NCBI RefSeq assembly: GCF_947488515.1 | Contig: NZ_CANKZF010000001.1 | Location: 1,178,001-1,242,000 of the forward strand | Length of the DNA: 64,000 nucleotides | Direction of reading: 5' to 3' | Source of the DNA: an uncultured Nocardioides sp. | Lineage (GTDB): Bacteria; Actinomycetota; Actinomycetes; Propionibacteriales; Nocardioidaceae | Shown here: positions 17,708 to 26,302 of the stretch, piece after piece | Layout: each line of letters opens with the position of its first letter | Numbering within the stretch: position 1 is the first letter of the stretch | Program-made: the position numbers and the translations under genes | The notes under the pieces: model-generated | The model's database searches: none | What the model saw: only the letters and a program-made list of their open reading frames with translations | What the model was told of the DNA's origin: nothing

Positions 17708-17740
17708 GTGGGACGACGAGTGGGTAGTTCGTCGCCCCAC
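17708..17740 (+). other. Stem-loop at the predicted 5' end of the ligase mRNA
   Basis: GTGGGACGACGA (17708-17719) and TCGTCGCCCCAC (17729-17740) pair over 12 bp with one A-C mismatch and a nine-base loop. Because the predicted transcript begins at about 17708, the message would start with this hairpin, which could stabilise it or control translation. Confidence 0.55.
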
Positions 17741-17792
17741 AGCCGGTCGCCGGGGGGCGGCTCCGGCCACGGAACGAGGGGGCATTGACCTG

Positions 17793-19361
17793 ATGCGCAC
17801 GCAGCTGCACCACCTGCTCGAGGAGGGCGCCGTCCGGTTCGGCGACCGCCCGGCCCTGAGCCACCAGGAGGTCACGCTCGACTACGCCTCCGCCTGGGAC
17901 CTGGCGTCGCGCACGGGCGCCGTCCTGTCCGGCCTCGGCGTCGCGCGGGGGGACCGCGTGGCGGTCTACCTCGACAAGCGACCCGAGACCCTCGGCGGGA
18001 TCTTCGGCGCCTCCGTCGCAGGTGGCGTGTTCGTGCCGGTCAACCCGGCGCTCAAGGGCTCCCAGGTGGCCTACATCCTCGGTGACTGCGACGTGCGGGT
18101 CCTCATCACGACGCACCAGCGCTGGGAGTCGGTGCGCGAGGACGCCAAGGGCTGCCATGCGCTCGCGCACGTGCTGATCGTCGACGCCGACCCGGGCGTC
18201 GTCCCCGACGAGGACGAGGTGCGGGTGCACGCCCTGTCGGCCCTCCTGGGCGACGCGGTCGACCCGCCGCCCCCGAGCCGGGCGATCGACGCCGACACCG
18301 CCGCGATCCTCTACACGTCCGGGAGCACCGGCCGCCCCAAGGGCGTCGTGCTGTCGCACCGCAACCTGCTGGTGGGCGCCGAGAGCGTCTCGACCTACCT
18401 CGGCAACGACGGCGACGACGTCATCCTGGCCGCGCTCCCGTTGAGCTTCGACGCCGGTCTGAGCCAGGTCACCACAGCGTTCGCCGCGGGCGCCCACGTC
18501 GTGCTCGTCAACTACCTCCTGGCTCGCGACGTCGTACGCCTCTGCGCGCGCCACGGTGTCACCGGCCTCACCTGCGTCCCACCGCTGTGGATCCAGCTCG
18601 CCGCCGCCGACTGGCCGGCCGAGGCCACCGCGTCGCTGCGCTACTTCGCCAACACGGGCGGCCGGATGCCCCGGTCGACCCTCACCCGGCTGCGCGAGAT
18701 CTTCCCGCAGGCCAGCCCGTTCCTGATGTACGGCCTCACCGAGGCGTTCCGCTCGACCTACCTCGACCCGGCCGAGGTCGACCGCCGCCCCGACTCCATC
18801 GGCAAGGCCATCCCGGACGCCGAGATCCTCGTCCTGCAGCCCGACGGCACGCCCTGCGGGCCCGGCGAGGAGGGCGAGCTGGTCCACCGCGGAGCGCTCG
18901 TCGCCCAGGGCTACTGGGGCGACGCCGCCCGCACCGCCGAGCGGTTCCGTCCCGTCCCGGGTGGCCCCGACTGGCGCGCGCCCGAGCTGGCCGTGTGGTC
19001 CGGCGACCGCGTCGTCGCCGACGAGGAGGGCTTCCTCTACTTCGTCGGCCGCACCGACGACATGATCAAGACCTCCGGGTACCGGGTGAGCCCGACCGAG
19101 ATCGAGGAGGTCGCCTACGACAGCGGCCTGGTCCGCGACGCTGCCGCGCTCGGCCTCCCGGACGAGGCCCTCGGGCACCGGGTCGTGGTCGTGGTCAGCC
19201 CCGCGGTCGAGGGGTTCGAGCCCGACGCGCTGCTCGCGGTCTTCCGTCGGCAGCTGCCCCGCTACATGGTGCCGGCGGAGATCGTCGTGCGCACCGAGCT
19301 CCCCCGCTCCCCCAACGGGAAGTTCGACCGGGTGCTGCTGCGCCAGGAGATGACCGCATGA
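17793..19361 (+). CDS. AMP-forming acyl/aminoacyl ligase (XrtA-associated type)
   Basis: The 522-aa member of the ANL superfamily activates a carboxylic acid as the adenylate and loads it onto a thiol carrier. The P-loop YTSGSTGRPKG lies near residue 174, YGLTEAFRSTY near 313, the hinge region KTSGYRVSPTEIEE near 425 and the catalytic-lysine region NGKFDR near 508. It is immediately followed by a PLP decarboxylase and an ACP with ATGA overlaps, the same trio that accompanies exosortase-A polysaccharide loci. The ACP is the likely acceptor and an amino acid a likely substrate; both are inferences. The ATG at 17793 follows an 85-nt leader that starts with a hairpin. Confidence 0.85.
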   Translation: MRTQLHHLLEEGAVRFGDRPALSHQEVTLDYASAWDLASRTGAVLSGLGVARGDRVAVYLDKRPETLGGIFGASVAGGVFVPVNPALKGSQVAYILGDCDVRVLITTHQRWESVREDAKGCHALAHVLIVDADPGVVPDEDEVRVHALSALLGDAVDPPPPSRAIDADTAAILYTSGSTGRPKGVVLSHRNLLVGAESVSTYLGNDGDDVILAALPLSFDAGLSQVTTAFAAGAHVVLVNYLLARDVVRLCARHGVTGLTCVPPLWIQLAAADWPAEATASLRYFANTGGRMPRSTLTRLREIFPQASPFLMYGLTEAFRSTYLDPAEVDRRPDSIGKAIPDAEILVLQPDGTPCGPGEEGELVHRGALVAQGYWGDAARTAERFRPVPGGPDWRAPELAVWSGDRVVADEEGFLYFVGRTDDMIKTSGYRVSPTEIEEVAYDSGLVRDAAALGLPDEALGHRVVVVVSPAVEGFEPDALLAVFRRQLPRYMVPAEIVVRTELPRSPNGKFDRVLLRQEMTA

Positions 19362-20584
19362 GGACCACCGACCACGTGACCGCGCACGGCACCGTCGACG
19401 GGACGCTGCTGGTGGGCGGGGTGCCCGTCGATCGCCTGGCCGAGCGGGTCGGCTCGACGCCGTTCTTCGCCTACGACCGCGCGATGATCACCGAGCGCGT
19501 CGCCGCCGTGAAGGCCGCGCTCCCCGAGCGGGTGTCGCTCGCCTACGCGGTCAAGGCGAACCCGATGCCTGCCGTCGTCCAGCACCTCGCGGGGCTGGTC
19601 GACCACCTCGACGTCGCGTCCGCCGGCGAGCTCGCCGTGGCGCTCGACACCGGACAGGACCCGACCGCGATCAGCTTCGCCGGGCCCGGCAAGACCGACG
19701 CCGAGCTGCGACGGGCCGTGGCCTCGGGCGTGACGGTCGAGGTCGAGTCGCGCACCGAGCTGCAGCGCCTCGTGCGCACCGGCAAGGAGCTCGCGCTGCG
19801 CCCGCGCGCCGCCGTACGCGTCAACCCGCCGTTCGCCGTCAAGGGCTCGGGCATGCGGATGGGCGGTGGCCCCCAGCAGTTCGGGGTCGACGCCGAGGCC
19901 GTCCCCTCCCTGCTCGGTGAAGTGAGCGAGCACGACGTCGACGTCGTCGGCTTCCACGTCTTCGCGGGGTCGCAGAACCTCAGCGCCGCGATCCTCGGCG
20001 AGGCCCAGGAGCGCACGGTCGACCTCGTCCTCGAGCTCGCCGAGCACGTGCCCGGCACCGTGGAGTACGTCAACCTCGGCGGCGGCTTCGGCATCCCGTA
20101 CTTCGAGAAGGACGAGCGCCTCGACCTCGACGCCGTCGGTCGACGGCTGTCCGAGCTGGTCGACGGACGGCTCGTGCCGGCGCTGCCGGACGCCACCGTC
20201 GTCATGGAGCTCGGCCGGTTCCTCGTGGGCGAGGCGGGTGTCTACGTGACCCGCGTCGTCGACGTGAAGGAGTCGCGCGGCCGCAGCTACGCCGTCGTCG
20301 ACGGCGGCATGCACCACCAGCTGGCCGCCTCCGGCAACTTCGGCCAGGTCATCCGGCGCAACTACCCGCTGGCCCTCGCCACGCGGGCCCTCGACGAACC
20401 GACCGGCCCCGTCACGGTGGTCGGCTGCCTGTGCACGCCGCTCGACCTGCTCGGCGACCAGGTCGACCTGCCCGGCACGGAGGTCGGCGACCTCGTCGTC
20501 GTGTTCCAGGCCGGCGCCTACGGCCTCACGGCCAGCCCCACCGCTTTCCTCGGCCACCCCTCACCCTCGGAGGTCCTCGTATGA
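19358..20584 (+). CDS. PLP-dependent decarboxylase (ornithine/diaminopimelate decarboxylase fold)
   Basis: The 408-aa product has the alanine-racemase-like barrel of fold-III decarboxylases. The PLP-binding lysine is in YAVKANP near residue 65, HVFAGSQN lies near 199, the glycine-rich phosphate loop GGGFGIPY near 242, ELGRFLVGEAG near 286 and the partner-site cysteine region GCLCTPLD near 355. It fits the branch linked to exosortase-A systems (with AMP-ligase and ACP) better than housekeeping LysA, as the gene is sandwiched between those two. It may decarboxylate a free amino acid or an ACP-bound aminoacyl group. ATG at 19358 overlaps the ligase stop. Confidence 0.85.
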   Translation: MRTTDHVTAHGTVDGTLLVGGVPVDRLAERVGSTPFFAYDRAMITERVAAVKAALPERVSLAYAVKANPMPAVVQHLAGLVDHLDVASAGELAVALDTGQDPTAISFAGPGKTDAELRRAVASGVTVEVESRTELQRLVRTGKELALRPRAAVRVNPPFAVKGSGMRMGGGPQQFGVDAEAVPSLLGEVSEHDVDVVGFHVFAGSQNLSAAILGEAQERTVDLVLELAEHVPGTVEYVNLGGGFGIPYFEKDERLDLDAVGRRLSELVDGRLVPALPDATVVMELGRFLVGEAGVYVTRVVDVKESRGRSYAVVDGGMHHQLAASGNFGQVIRRNYPLALATRALDEPTGPVTVVGCLCTPLDLLGDQVDLPGTEVGDLVVVFQAGAYGLTASPTAFLGHPSPSEVLV

Positions 20585-20859
20585 CCCAGCCTGCAGACAC
20601 GCTCCCCGACACGCTCCCCGGGGTGGTCGAGGTGCTCACCCGCACCCTCGGCATCGAGGACCGCGCGGGGTCGATCACCCGTGGCACGCGGCTCTTCGGT
20701 GAGCTCCCCGAGCTCGACTCGCTCGGGGTGGTGGAGCTCGCGGCCGCCCTCGAGGACCGCTTCGACATCGTCATCGAGGACGAGGACTTCACCGGCGAGG
20801 TGTTCGAGAGCGTGGGCACCCTGACCGACTTCATCGACGCCCGCCGCACCGGCGGCTGA
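20581..20859 (+). CDS. Acyl carrier protein (second copy)
   Basis: The 92-aa acidic protein has the attachment motif LDSLGVVEL with Ser47, followed by ALEDRFDIVIEDED and a C-terminal helix. It overlaps the decarboxylase stop (ATGA) and is the likely carrier for the ligase product. It differs clearly from the ACP at 11750, so the locus has two carriers, possibly for two different loading enzymes. Activation would need the nearby AcpS-type transferase or another in the genome. Confidence 0.88.
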   Translation: MTQPADTLPDTLPGVVEVLTRTLGIEDRAGSITRGTRLFGELPELDSLGVVELAAALEDRFDIVIEDEDFTGEVFESVGTLTDFIDARRTGG

Positions 20860-20880
20860 GCCAGGGAAGGGAGAGCAGCC

Positions 20881-21684
20881 ATGGAGATGCGGGTCGTGTG
20901 GCGGTCGTTGCGCCGCCGCTGGTACCTCGTCCTCGCCCTGGCGGTGCTGACCCTCGGGGCGACGTTCCTCGTCGCGCAGCGCGTCGGTGAGACCTACGAG
21001 GCGACGGGCACCGTCCTGGTCTTCCCGCCCTCGCAGACGGAGGGCCCCACCGGCGACATGTCGGAGGAGAACCCCTACCTGTCGCTGGGCGGCGTGGGCC
21101 AGGCGCGCGACGTCGTGGTGCGGGCGCTGACCTCGAAGCAGGTCGGTGACGCGTTCGGCGAGGACTACCCCGTCGGCACGACCTACGAGATCGTCCCGGA
21201 CTACACCAACAGCGCACCGATCATCCTGTTCACCGTCGAGGCGGCGACGCCGGACGTGGCGACCGAGGCGCTGTCGTCGCTGATCGATCGCGTCCCGGTC
21301 GAGCTGGAGAAGCTGCAGTCGGGGCTGGACCTGCCCGCAGCCCAGCGTGTGACGTCGGTGGTGCTCACCCGCGACGAGTCCCCGGCCGCCACCAAGAAGG
21401 CGATGATCAGGGCGTCGCTGATGACGATGGCGGCGCTCGGCGGGATGGGACTGCTGGTGATCGCCCTCGTCGACGGGTGGCTGACCGGTCGCCGCGACCC
21501 CGACCCTGAGGACCTGGCCGGCGAGGACGAGCCCGAGCACCCGCTGCCGGTGTCGCTGCACCCCGTGCACACGGACGACCCGTCCCCCGACCACACCGAT
21601 CCTGACCGGGCCGCGCCGCCCGCGGTGACGGCGCGGCTGGTGAAGCGACGCCGGCGGCGGGACGAGCGCGGCGAGGCGTCGTGA
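20881..21684 (+). CDS. Wzz-like chain-length determinant (second copy)
   Basis: The 267-aa protein has TM1 at about residues 14-32, an extracytoplasmic domain with a VLVFPPSQTEGP segment, TM2 at about 176-195 and a charged cytoplasmic tail of about 70 residues ending in a basic stretch. There is no kinase motif. A ribosome site (GAGAGCAG) precedes the ATG. It is coupled by a GTGA overlap to the O-antigen ligase/polymerase-like gene, a common partnership for controlling polymer length. Confidence 0.72.
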   Translation: MEMRVVWRSLRRRWYLVLALAVLTLGATFLVAQRVGETYEATGTVLVFPPSQTEGPTGDMSEENPYLSLGGVGQARDVVVRALTSKQVGDAFGEDYPVGTTYEIVPDYTNSAPIILFTVEAATPDVATEALSSLIDRVPVELEKLQSGLDLPAAQRVTSVVLTRDESPAATKKAMIRASLMTMAALGGMGLLVIALVDGWLTGRRDPDPEDLAGEDEPEHPLPVSLHPVHTDDPSPDHTDPDRAAPPAVTARLVKRRRRRDERGEAS

Positions 21685-23048
21685 CCCTCGCGGTCCAGGA
21701 GCGGACCGGGACCGGCATCGCCCGCAAGGGCGGCGTCGACGCCGCGGCGCTGCTGACCGCCTACGTGTGCCTGCTGTGGTTCATCCCGTCGCCCATGGTC
21801 GTCAGCGCGCTGGGGAGCGCAGGCAGCCCCGCCACCCTGTTCGGCATCGGCCTCTTCCTCTACTGGGCCTGGCACACCGTGCGCCGCACGGAGCGGTCCG
21901 ACAGGCGGTTCCGCCCGGTGCGGGCGGCGATGATGGTCCTGCTGGTCGTGATGCTCATGGTCTACGCCCACGCCATGGCCGGTCCACTGCCCGGCGACGA
22001 GATCAGCACCGCCGACTCGGGGATGCTGCGGCTGATCAGCCTCGCCGGGGTCGTGCTGCTCGCCTGCGACGGGGTCAGCGACATGGACCGGCTCGTCACC
22101 ATCCTGCGGAGGCTGGCGCTCGCGGCAGGACTGGTCGCCCTGCTGGGCCTGGCCCAGTACGCCACCGGCGAGCTCTTCGTCGACCGGATCCGCGTGCCCG
22201 GCCTCACGGCGGGCACCGAGGGGTGGACGCTCAGCACCCGGTCCGGCTTCTCGCGGCCGAGCGGCACGTCGATGAGCCCGATCGAGTACGGCGTCGTGCT
22301 GGGGATGATGCTCCCGCTGGCCATCGTGTGCGCGTCGGTGCCGTCGCGCTACCGCTGGCTCTCGCGGGCCATGCTCGTCGCGATGATCGCCTCGATCTTC
22401 TTCTCGATGTCGCGGTCGGCCTACCTCTGCTCGCTGGCCGGGATGTTCGTGCTCGCGCTGTCGTGGGACCTCCGCACCCGGCTGCGCGCGCTCGGCGTCT
22501 TCGCGGTCGTCAGCGTCGTGATGTACGTGGCGGTGCCGGGCCTGCTCGGCTCGATCCGCGGGTTGTTCTCCAACGCCGACCAGGACCCGAGCATCGCCTC
22601 CCGGACCGGCAGCTACGACATCGCCGGTGAGTTCATCTCCGGGTCACCGGTCGTGGGCAAGGGCTTCGGGACGTTCCTCCCCAAGTACTGGATCCTCGAC
22701 AACGCCTACCTCGGGATGACCATCGAGGCGGGCTTCCTGGGCCTGCTGGCGCTCCTCACCCTGATCGTGTCGGGTCTCGTCAGCGCCCGCAGCGCGCGCC
22801 GGGCCCTGCAGGCGGAGCGCGACGCCCGTCCGGTCGACGCAGCCGACGCCGGCAACGCACACCACGTCCAGTTCGCGCAGGCGCTGCTCGCGTCGGTCGC
22901 GGCCGGCGCGGGAGGGTTGGCCTTCTTCGACGCGTTCGCCTTCCCGCAGACCGCAGGCTGCTTCTTCCTGCTCATCGGTCTCGCCGGCGCGATGCGCCGG
23001 CTCACGCAGACGCCCGCACCCGACCCACGGCGGCCCGTGCGCTCCTGA
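21681..23048 (+). CDS. O-antigen ligase / Wzy-like polymerase
   Basis: The 455-aa polytopic membrane protein has about eleven hydrophobic helices and a large extracytoplasmic loop in the second half (about 290-350), as in the Wzy_C/O-antigen ligase family. The segment RPSGTSMSPIEYGVVLG near residue 193 matches the conserved R-x-x-G-x-x-x-x-P-x-x-x-G region of these proteins. It either polymerises flipped repeat units or ligates the chain to an acceptor. GTG start at 21681 overlaps the Wzz stop. Its 3' end overlaps the convergent glycosyltransferase gene by 47 bp. Confidence 0.78.
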   Translation: MTLAVQERTGTGIARKGGVDAAALLTAYVCLLWFIPSPMVVSALGSAGSPATLFGIGLFLYWAWHTVRRTERSDRRFRPVRAAMMVLLVVMLMVYAHAMAGPLPGDEISTADSGMLRLISLAGVVLLACDGVSDMDRLVTILRRLALAAGLVALLGLAQYATGELFVDRIRVPGLTAGTEGWTLSTRSGFSRPSGTSMSPIEYGVVLGMMLPLAIVCASVPSRYRWLSRAMLVAMIASIFFSMSRSAYLCSLAGMFVLALSWDLRTRLRALGVFAVVSVVMYVAVPGLLGSIRGLFSNADQDPSIASRTGSYDIAGEFISGSPVVGKGFGTFLPKYWILDNAYLGMTIEAGFLGLLALLTLIVSGLVSARSARRALQAERDARPVDAADAGNAHHVQFAQALLASVAAGAGGLAFFDAFAFPQTAGCFFLLIGLAGAMRRLTQTPAPDPRRPVRS

Positions 23049-24675
23049 TCCTGCTCGCCGCACCACGCGGGAGGAGGAGCGCGGGACGCACCCGGCCGCT
23101 GCGCAGCAGCCGGGCCGCGGTCTCGACGCGGCGCGGCCACGACAGGAGCGGCGACACGACGTCCAGCGTCCCGGCCAGCCCCTGGCCGACGCCGTTGCCC
23201 ATCACCTGCAGCAGCCGCTGGTCGAGCGGTCCCGTGCTGCGCACCGCAGACCCGGGCGCCGACGCAGGACCGGCAGCCGGCGGAGCGTCCAGGATCTTCC
23301 CGGCCAGCTCGGCCCACGCACCGTCGGCGTGGAAACGGCGTACGGCCGCGCCGGTGCTCGCACCGACCCGGTGCCGCACGTCGGCGTCGGCCAGCAGGCG
23401 GTCCACCTGGGCGGCCAGCTCGGATCCCGAGCCCGCGACCACGAGATCGTCGTCGAGCTCGGGCGTGTCAGCGCCCAGGACCCCGAGCCGCTCGTCGGGC
23501 GACCGCAGGGTGAGCACCGGCGTGTCCAGCCACGCCGCCTCGAGCATCGACGTGAGCGAGGAGAACGGGTGGGAGTCGACGTAGACGTCGGCGGCCTCGA
23601 GCAGCGTGTGCACGTCCGGCAGGAGTCCCCAGGCGCGGCCGAGGCCCTCCGCGGCCAGCACGGACCAGTCCCCGTCCGGCTCGGGCCCGGCGACGTGGAG
23701 GCGGGCCTCGGGGTGCGCCCGCATGACCGGCAGGAGCACGTCGAGGAGCGTCTCACCGCCGGCGGCGCCGTACTTGTAGGTGTCTGCGGCGCTCGCGACG
23801 ACGAGCGCGTCGGGCGCCAGCCCGAGCTCGGCGCGCGCCGCGGACCGGGAGAGACGGCGGTCGCGCATCACGAGCGGACGCACGAGAAGGGCGTTGCGCG
23901 CCTCGGGGATGCCCCGGCGCTCGACGTTGAGCCGGGCGCCGCTGGTGCGCAGGTTGACGACGCGGTCGGCGGCGTGGACGCCCAGCCAGAAGACGTGGTC
24001 GGCGTGGTTGACCAGGAGCACCTCGGGGCGCTCGCCCGGCGGCAGCGCGAGCGCGATCGCCGGGACGACGTCGTTGGGGTGGACGTGGAGCACCACCTGG
24101 TCGTGGTCGAGGGCCAGCTCGCGCAACCGCGCCGCCCGGTCGAGCAGGCGCGGCCTGCCGTCGTCGAGGAGGGTGAGGGCGTCGGGACCGGTGAGGACCC
24201 GGCTGATCTTGTCCGGGACGTCGCGTCCCTCCTGGCCGGTGACGCAGACGTGGTGCTCGCGGGCCCGGTCGAGCCGCAGCCAGCTGGACAGCATCTGGGT
24301 GTGGCCGCCGGTGCCGTAGAGCTGGGTCGCCACGTGCAGCACGCGGGGCCGGGTGCCTGCGGGCCGCGGCGGCGCGGCTCCCCGAGGCGCGGGCAGGTCG
24401 GAGCCCAGCCGCGCCAGCACGTCCTCGAGGGGGCCGCTCGCGAAGACCCCGGAGGGGTTGCACCAGGCGAAGGTCGCGGCCGTCATCGCGGCCACGGCCG
24501 CCTGCTCGTCGCGCCCCCGACGGGCCAATGACTCGGTGCGCCGCACCAGGCGGTCGAGCACCGCCCAGTTGTCGTCCAGGCGCTCGACGTCGGTGGCGGG
24601 CGCGCCGCTGCGGCCGCTTCCTCGGGGTCCCCGAGGCGTTGTTCGGGGGAGCGCAGCGGAGGAGAAGAACGTCAT
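23002..24675 (-). CDS. Glycosyltransferase (GT-B, family 4-like)
   Basis: The 557-aa product has an N-terminal extension of about 110 residues, then LHVATQLYGTGGHTQMLSSW near 112-131 and a second Rossmann half with LHVAGPEPDGDWS and EAADVYVDSHPFSSLTSMLEAAWLDTPVL-type donor-site sequence (landmarks SHPFSSLTSM and LEAAWLDTPV). ATG at 24675 lies 12 bp after the flippase stop. It is probably cytoplasmic and acts on lipid-linked intermediates. The long N-terminal part is unusual for GT4 and has no recognised domain. It ends the operon that starts with the DUF4082 giant. Confidence 0.75.
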   Translation of the reverse strand: MTFFSSAALPRTTPRGPRGSGRSGAPATDVERLDDNWAVLDRLVRRTESLARRGRDEQAAVAAMTAATFAWCNPSGVFASGPLEDVLARLGSDLPAPRGAAPPRPAGTRPRVLHVATQLYGTGGHTQMLSSWLRLDRAREHHVCVTGQEGRDVPDKISRVLTGPDALTLLDDGRPRLLDRAARLRELALDHDQVVLHVHPNDVVPAIALALPPGERPEVLLVNHADHVFWLGVHAADRVVNLRTSGARLNVERRGIPEARNALLVRPLVMRDRRLSRSAARAELGLAPDALVVASAADTYKYGAAGGETLLDVLLPVMRAHPEARLHVAGPEPDGDWSVLAAEGLGRAWGLLPDVHTLLEAADVYVDSHPFSSLTSMLEAAWLDTPVLTLRSPDERLGVLGADTPELDDDLVVAGSGSELAAQVDRLLADADVRHRVGASTGAAVRRFHADGAWAELAGKILDAPPAAGPASAPGSAVRSTGPLDQRLLQVMGNGVGQGLAGTLDVVSPLLSWPRRVETAARLLRSGRVRPALLLPRGAASRIRSARAAVGRVRASA

Positions 24676-24686
24676 GGGGTGTTGTC

Positions 24687-26246
24687 TCACTTCTGGACCG
24701 CCTCGACGACGGGGTCCTGCGGGGCCGGGTCGTCCGGGTCCGCGTCCTCCGGCGGTGCCCCCGCCGGAGCCGCGGCACCCGACCTCAGCGCGCGGAGCTG
24801 GCGTACGTGCTCGGGGTGCAACGCGAGGACGCACGCGATCGCGGCCAGGCAGATCACCCCGGCGGCGAGGGTGGACAGCAAGGGCGAGGCCAGTTCCCGC
24901 GCGACGAGGGCGGCGGCCGCGGCAGCGACCGCTGCGACGACGAGCGGGATGAGCACGGCACCACCCAGGGGCGCGATCCTGAGGCCGCACCCGCGCAGCA
25001 GGAGCAGGTAGCACGGCACCACCACGAGCGCCATGACCGCGAGCTCCGCGACGGCGACGCCGACCACGCCGCGCTCGCGGGCGGCGACCAGCACCACGGG
25101 GGCCAGGACGGCCAGCCACAGCAGCTGCACCGTCAGCAGACGACCGGTGCGTTTCAGCACCACCAGCAGGTCGTAGGACAGCTCCACGAAGATGCGCCCG
25201 ACGGTGACCAGCACGAGGACGGCGAAGATGCCGGCCGCCGGAGCCCACTCGTCGCCGTAGACGAACCGGATGACGTCGTCGGCCACCGCGGCACCGACCA
25301 GGCAGACCGGGAGGGTCACCACGGCGATGACCCGGAGGAGGGTGGTGAAGGAGTCACCGAGGCGCTGGGGGTCGCCCTGGAGCCGCGAGAAGACGGCCGG
25401 CGCGACGCTCCGCAGCGGTTGCGAGAACATGTTGAGCGGCCACGACGCCAGGTTGAAGGCCAGCACGAAGTAGCCGAGGGCCGTGGCGCCGAGCGTGGCG
25501 CCCACCGCGACCTGCTCGACGTACGCCACCGCGAACACGACGATGCTCGTCCCCGCGAGTGGGAGTCCGAAACGCAGCAGCGGCATGACGAGGTCGCGGT
25601 CGACGCGCAGGCGGTAGGGCCGGGTGGCGTGGATGAAGAGCGCGACCCCGATGAGCGTCGCCGCGACCCGTCCCCACGCGAGGCTCCAGGCACCGAAGCC
25701 GCCGAGCGCCAGGGCCAGCGACAACCCGGTGCCCGACCAGGTGACGGTCTGGTCGATCACCAGGCGGCGGCGCTGCCGGAAGCGGCGCTGCAGCAGCGCG
25801 GCCGGCCCGGCGACCATCCCGCTGAAGACCACCGAGACCGACATGAGCCGGATGATGCCGGCCGCGTCCGGGGCACCGAGCAGACCCGCGACGGGTCCGG
25901 CGGTGGCGTACATCGCGAGGAAGAGCAGGACGCTGCCCGCCGTCGAGATCGCGTTGACGGTGCCCAGGACGGCCTCCGGGTCACGCTCCCAGCGGACGAC
26001 GGCCAGGCTGACGCCGAGCTCGTTGAAGCTGAGCACCGCGAGCAGCGCCACCATCGCCACGGCGAACGTGCCGAACTCCCCCGGCCCCAGGATCCGGGCC
26101 ATGAGCACGCCGATGACGAGCGTGCCCAACCTCGCCAGTGCCGCGTTGAGGAAGCTCCAGCCGAACGCGCCGGCCGCCGTGCGTGCCAGGCCGGGGTCGT
26201 GACCCGCGTCCTGCTCCTGCTCTTGATCGCCGTGCTGCGTCCCCAC
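24687..26246 (-). CDS. Wzx-like lipid-linked oligosaccharide flippase
   Basis: The 519-aa protein has about fourteen transmembrane helices and the polysaccharide_synt family layout: an N-terminal block RLGTLVIGVLMARILGPGEFG near residue 40, and central GYFVLAFNLASWPLNMFSQPL. It moves undecaprenyl-linked repeats across the membrane. The C-terminal tail (about 490-519) is Pro/Asp/Ala-rich and cytoplasmic. The GTG at 26246 is preceded by the giant DUF4082 gene 56 bp upstream, with no operator between, so both are probably co-transcribed. No terminator-like hairpin was seen in the gap. Confidence 0.85.
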   Translation of the reverse strand: MGTQHGDQEQEQDAGHDPGLARTAAGAFGWSFLNAALARLGTLVIGVLMARILGPGEFGTFAVAMVALLAVLSFNELGVSLAVVRWERDPEAVLGTVNAISTAGSVLLFLAMYATAGPVAGLLGAPDAAGIIRLMSVSVVFSGMVAGPAALLQRRFRQRRRLVIDQTVTWSGTGLSLALALGGFGAWSLAWGRVAATLIGVALFIHATRPYRLRVDRDLVMPLLRFGLPLAGTSIVVFAVAYVEQVAVGATLGATALGYFVLAFNLASWPLNMFSQPLRSVAPAVFSRLQGDPQRLGDSFTTLLRVIAVVTLPVCLVGAAVADDVIRFVYGDEWAPAAGIFAVLVLVTVGRIFVELSYDLLVVLKRTGRLLTVQLLWLAVLAPVVLVAARERGVVGVAVAELAVMALVVVPCYLLLLRGCGLRIAPLGGAVLIPLVVAAVAAAAAALVARELASPLLSTLAAGVICLAAIACVLALHPEHVRQLRALRSGAAAPAGAPPEDADPDDPAPQDPVVEAVQK

Positions 26247-26302
26247 GCCCGCACCCCCTGCTGCGTCGATGTCTGCCCCCTGTCAGCCGATCCGGTTCCG
26301 GA

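Noticed and set aside
24610..24660. Additional operator-like dyad near CCCCGAGGCGTTGTTCGGGG
   Set aside because: It lies inside the coding sequence of the glycosyltransferase, lacks the four-base AT-rich spacer and has no -10 at 47 bp.
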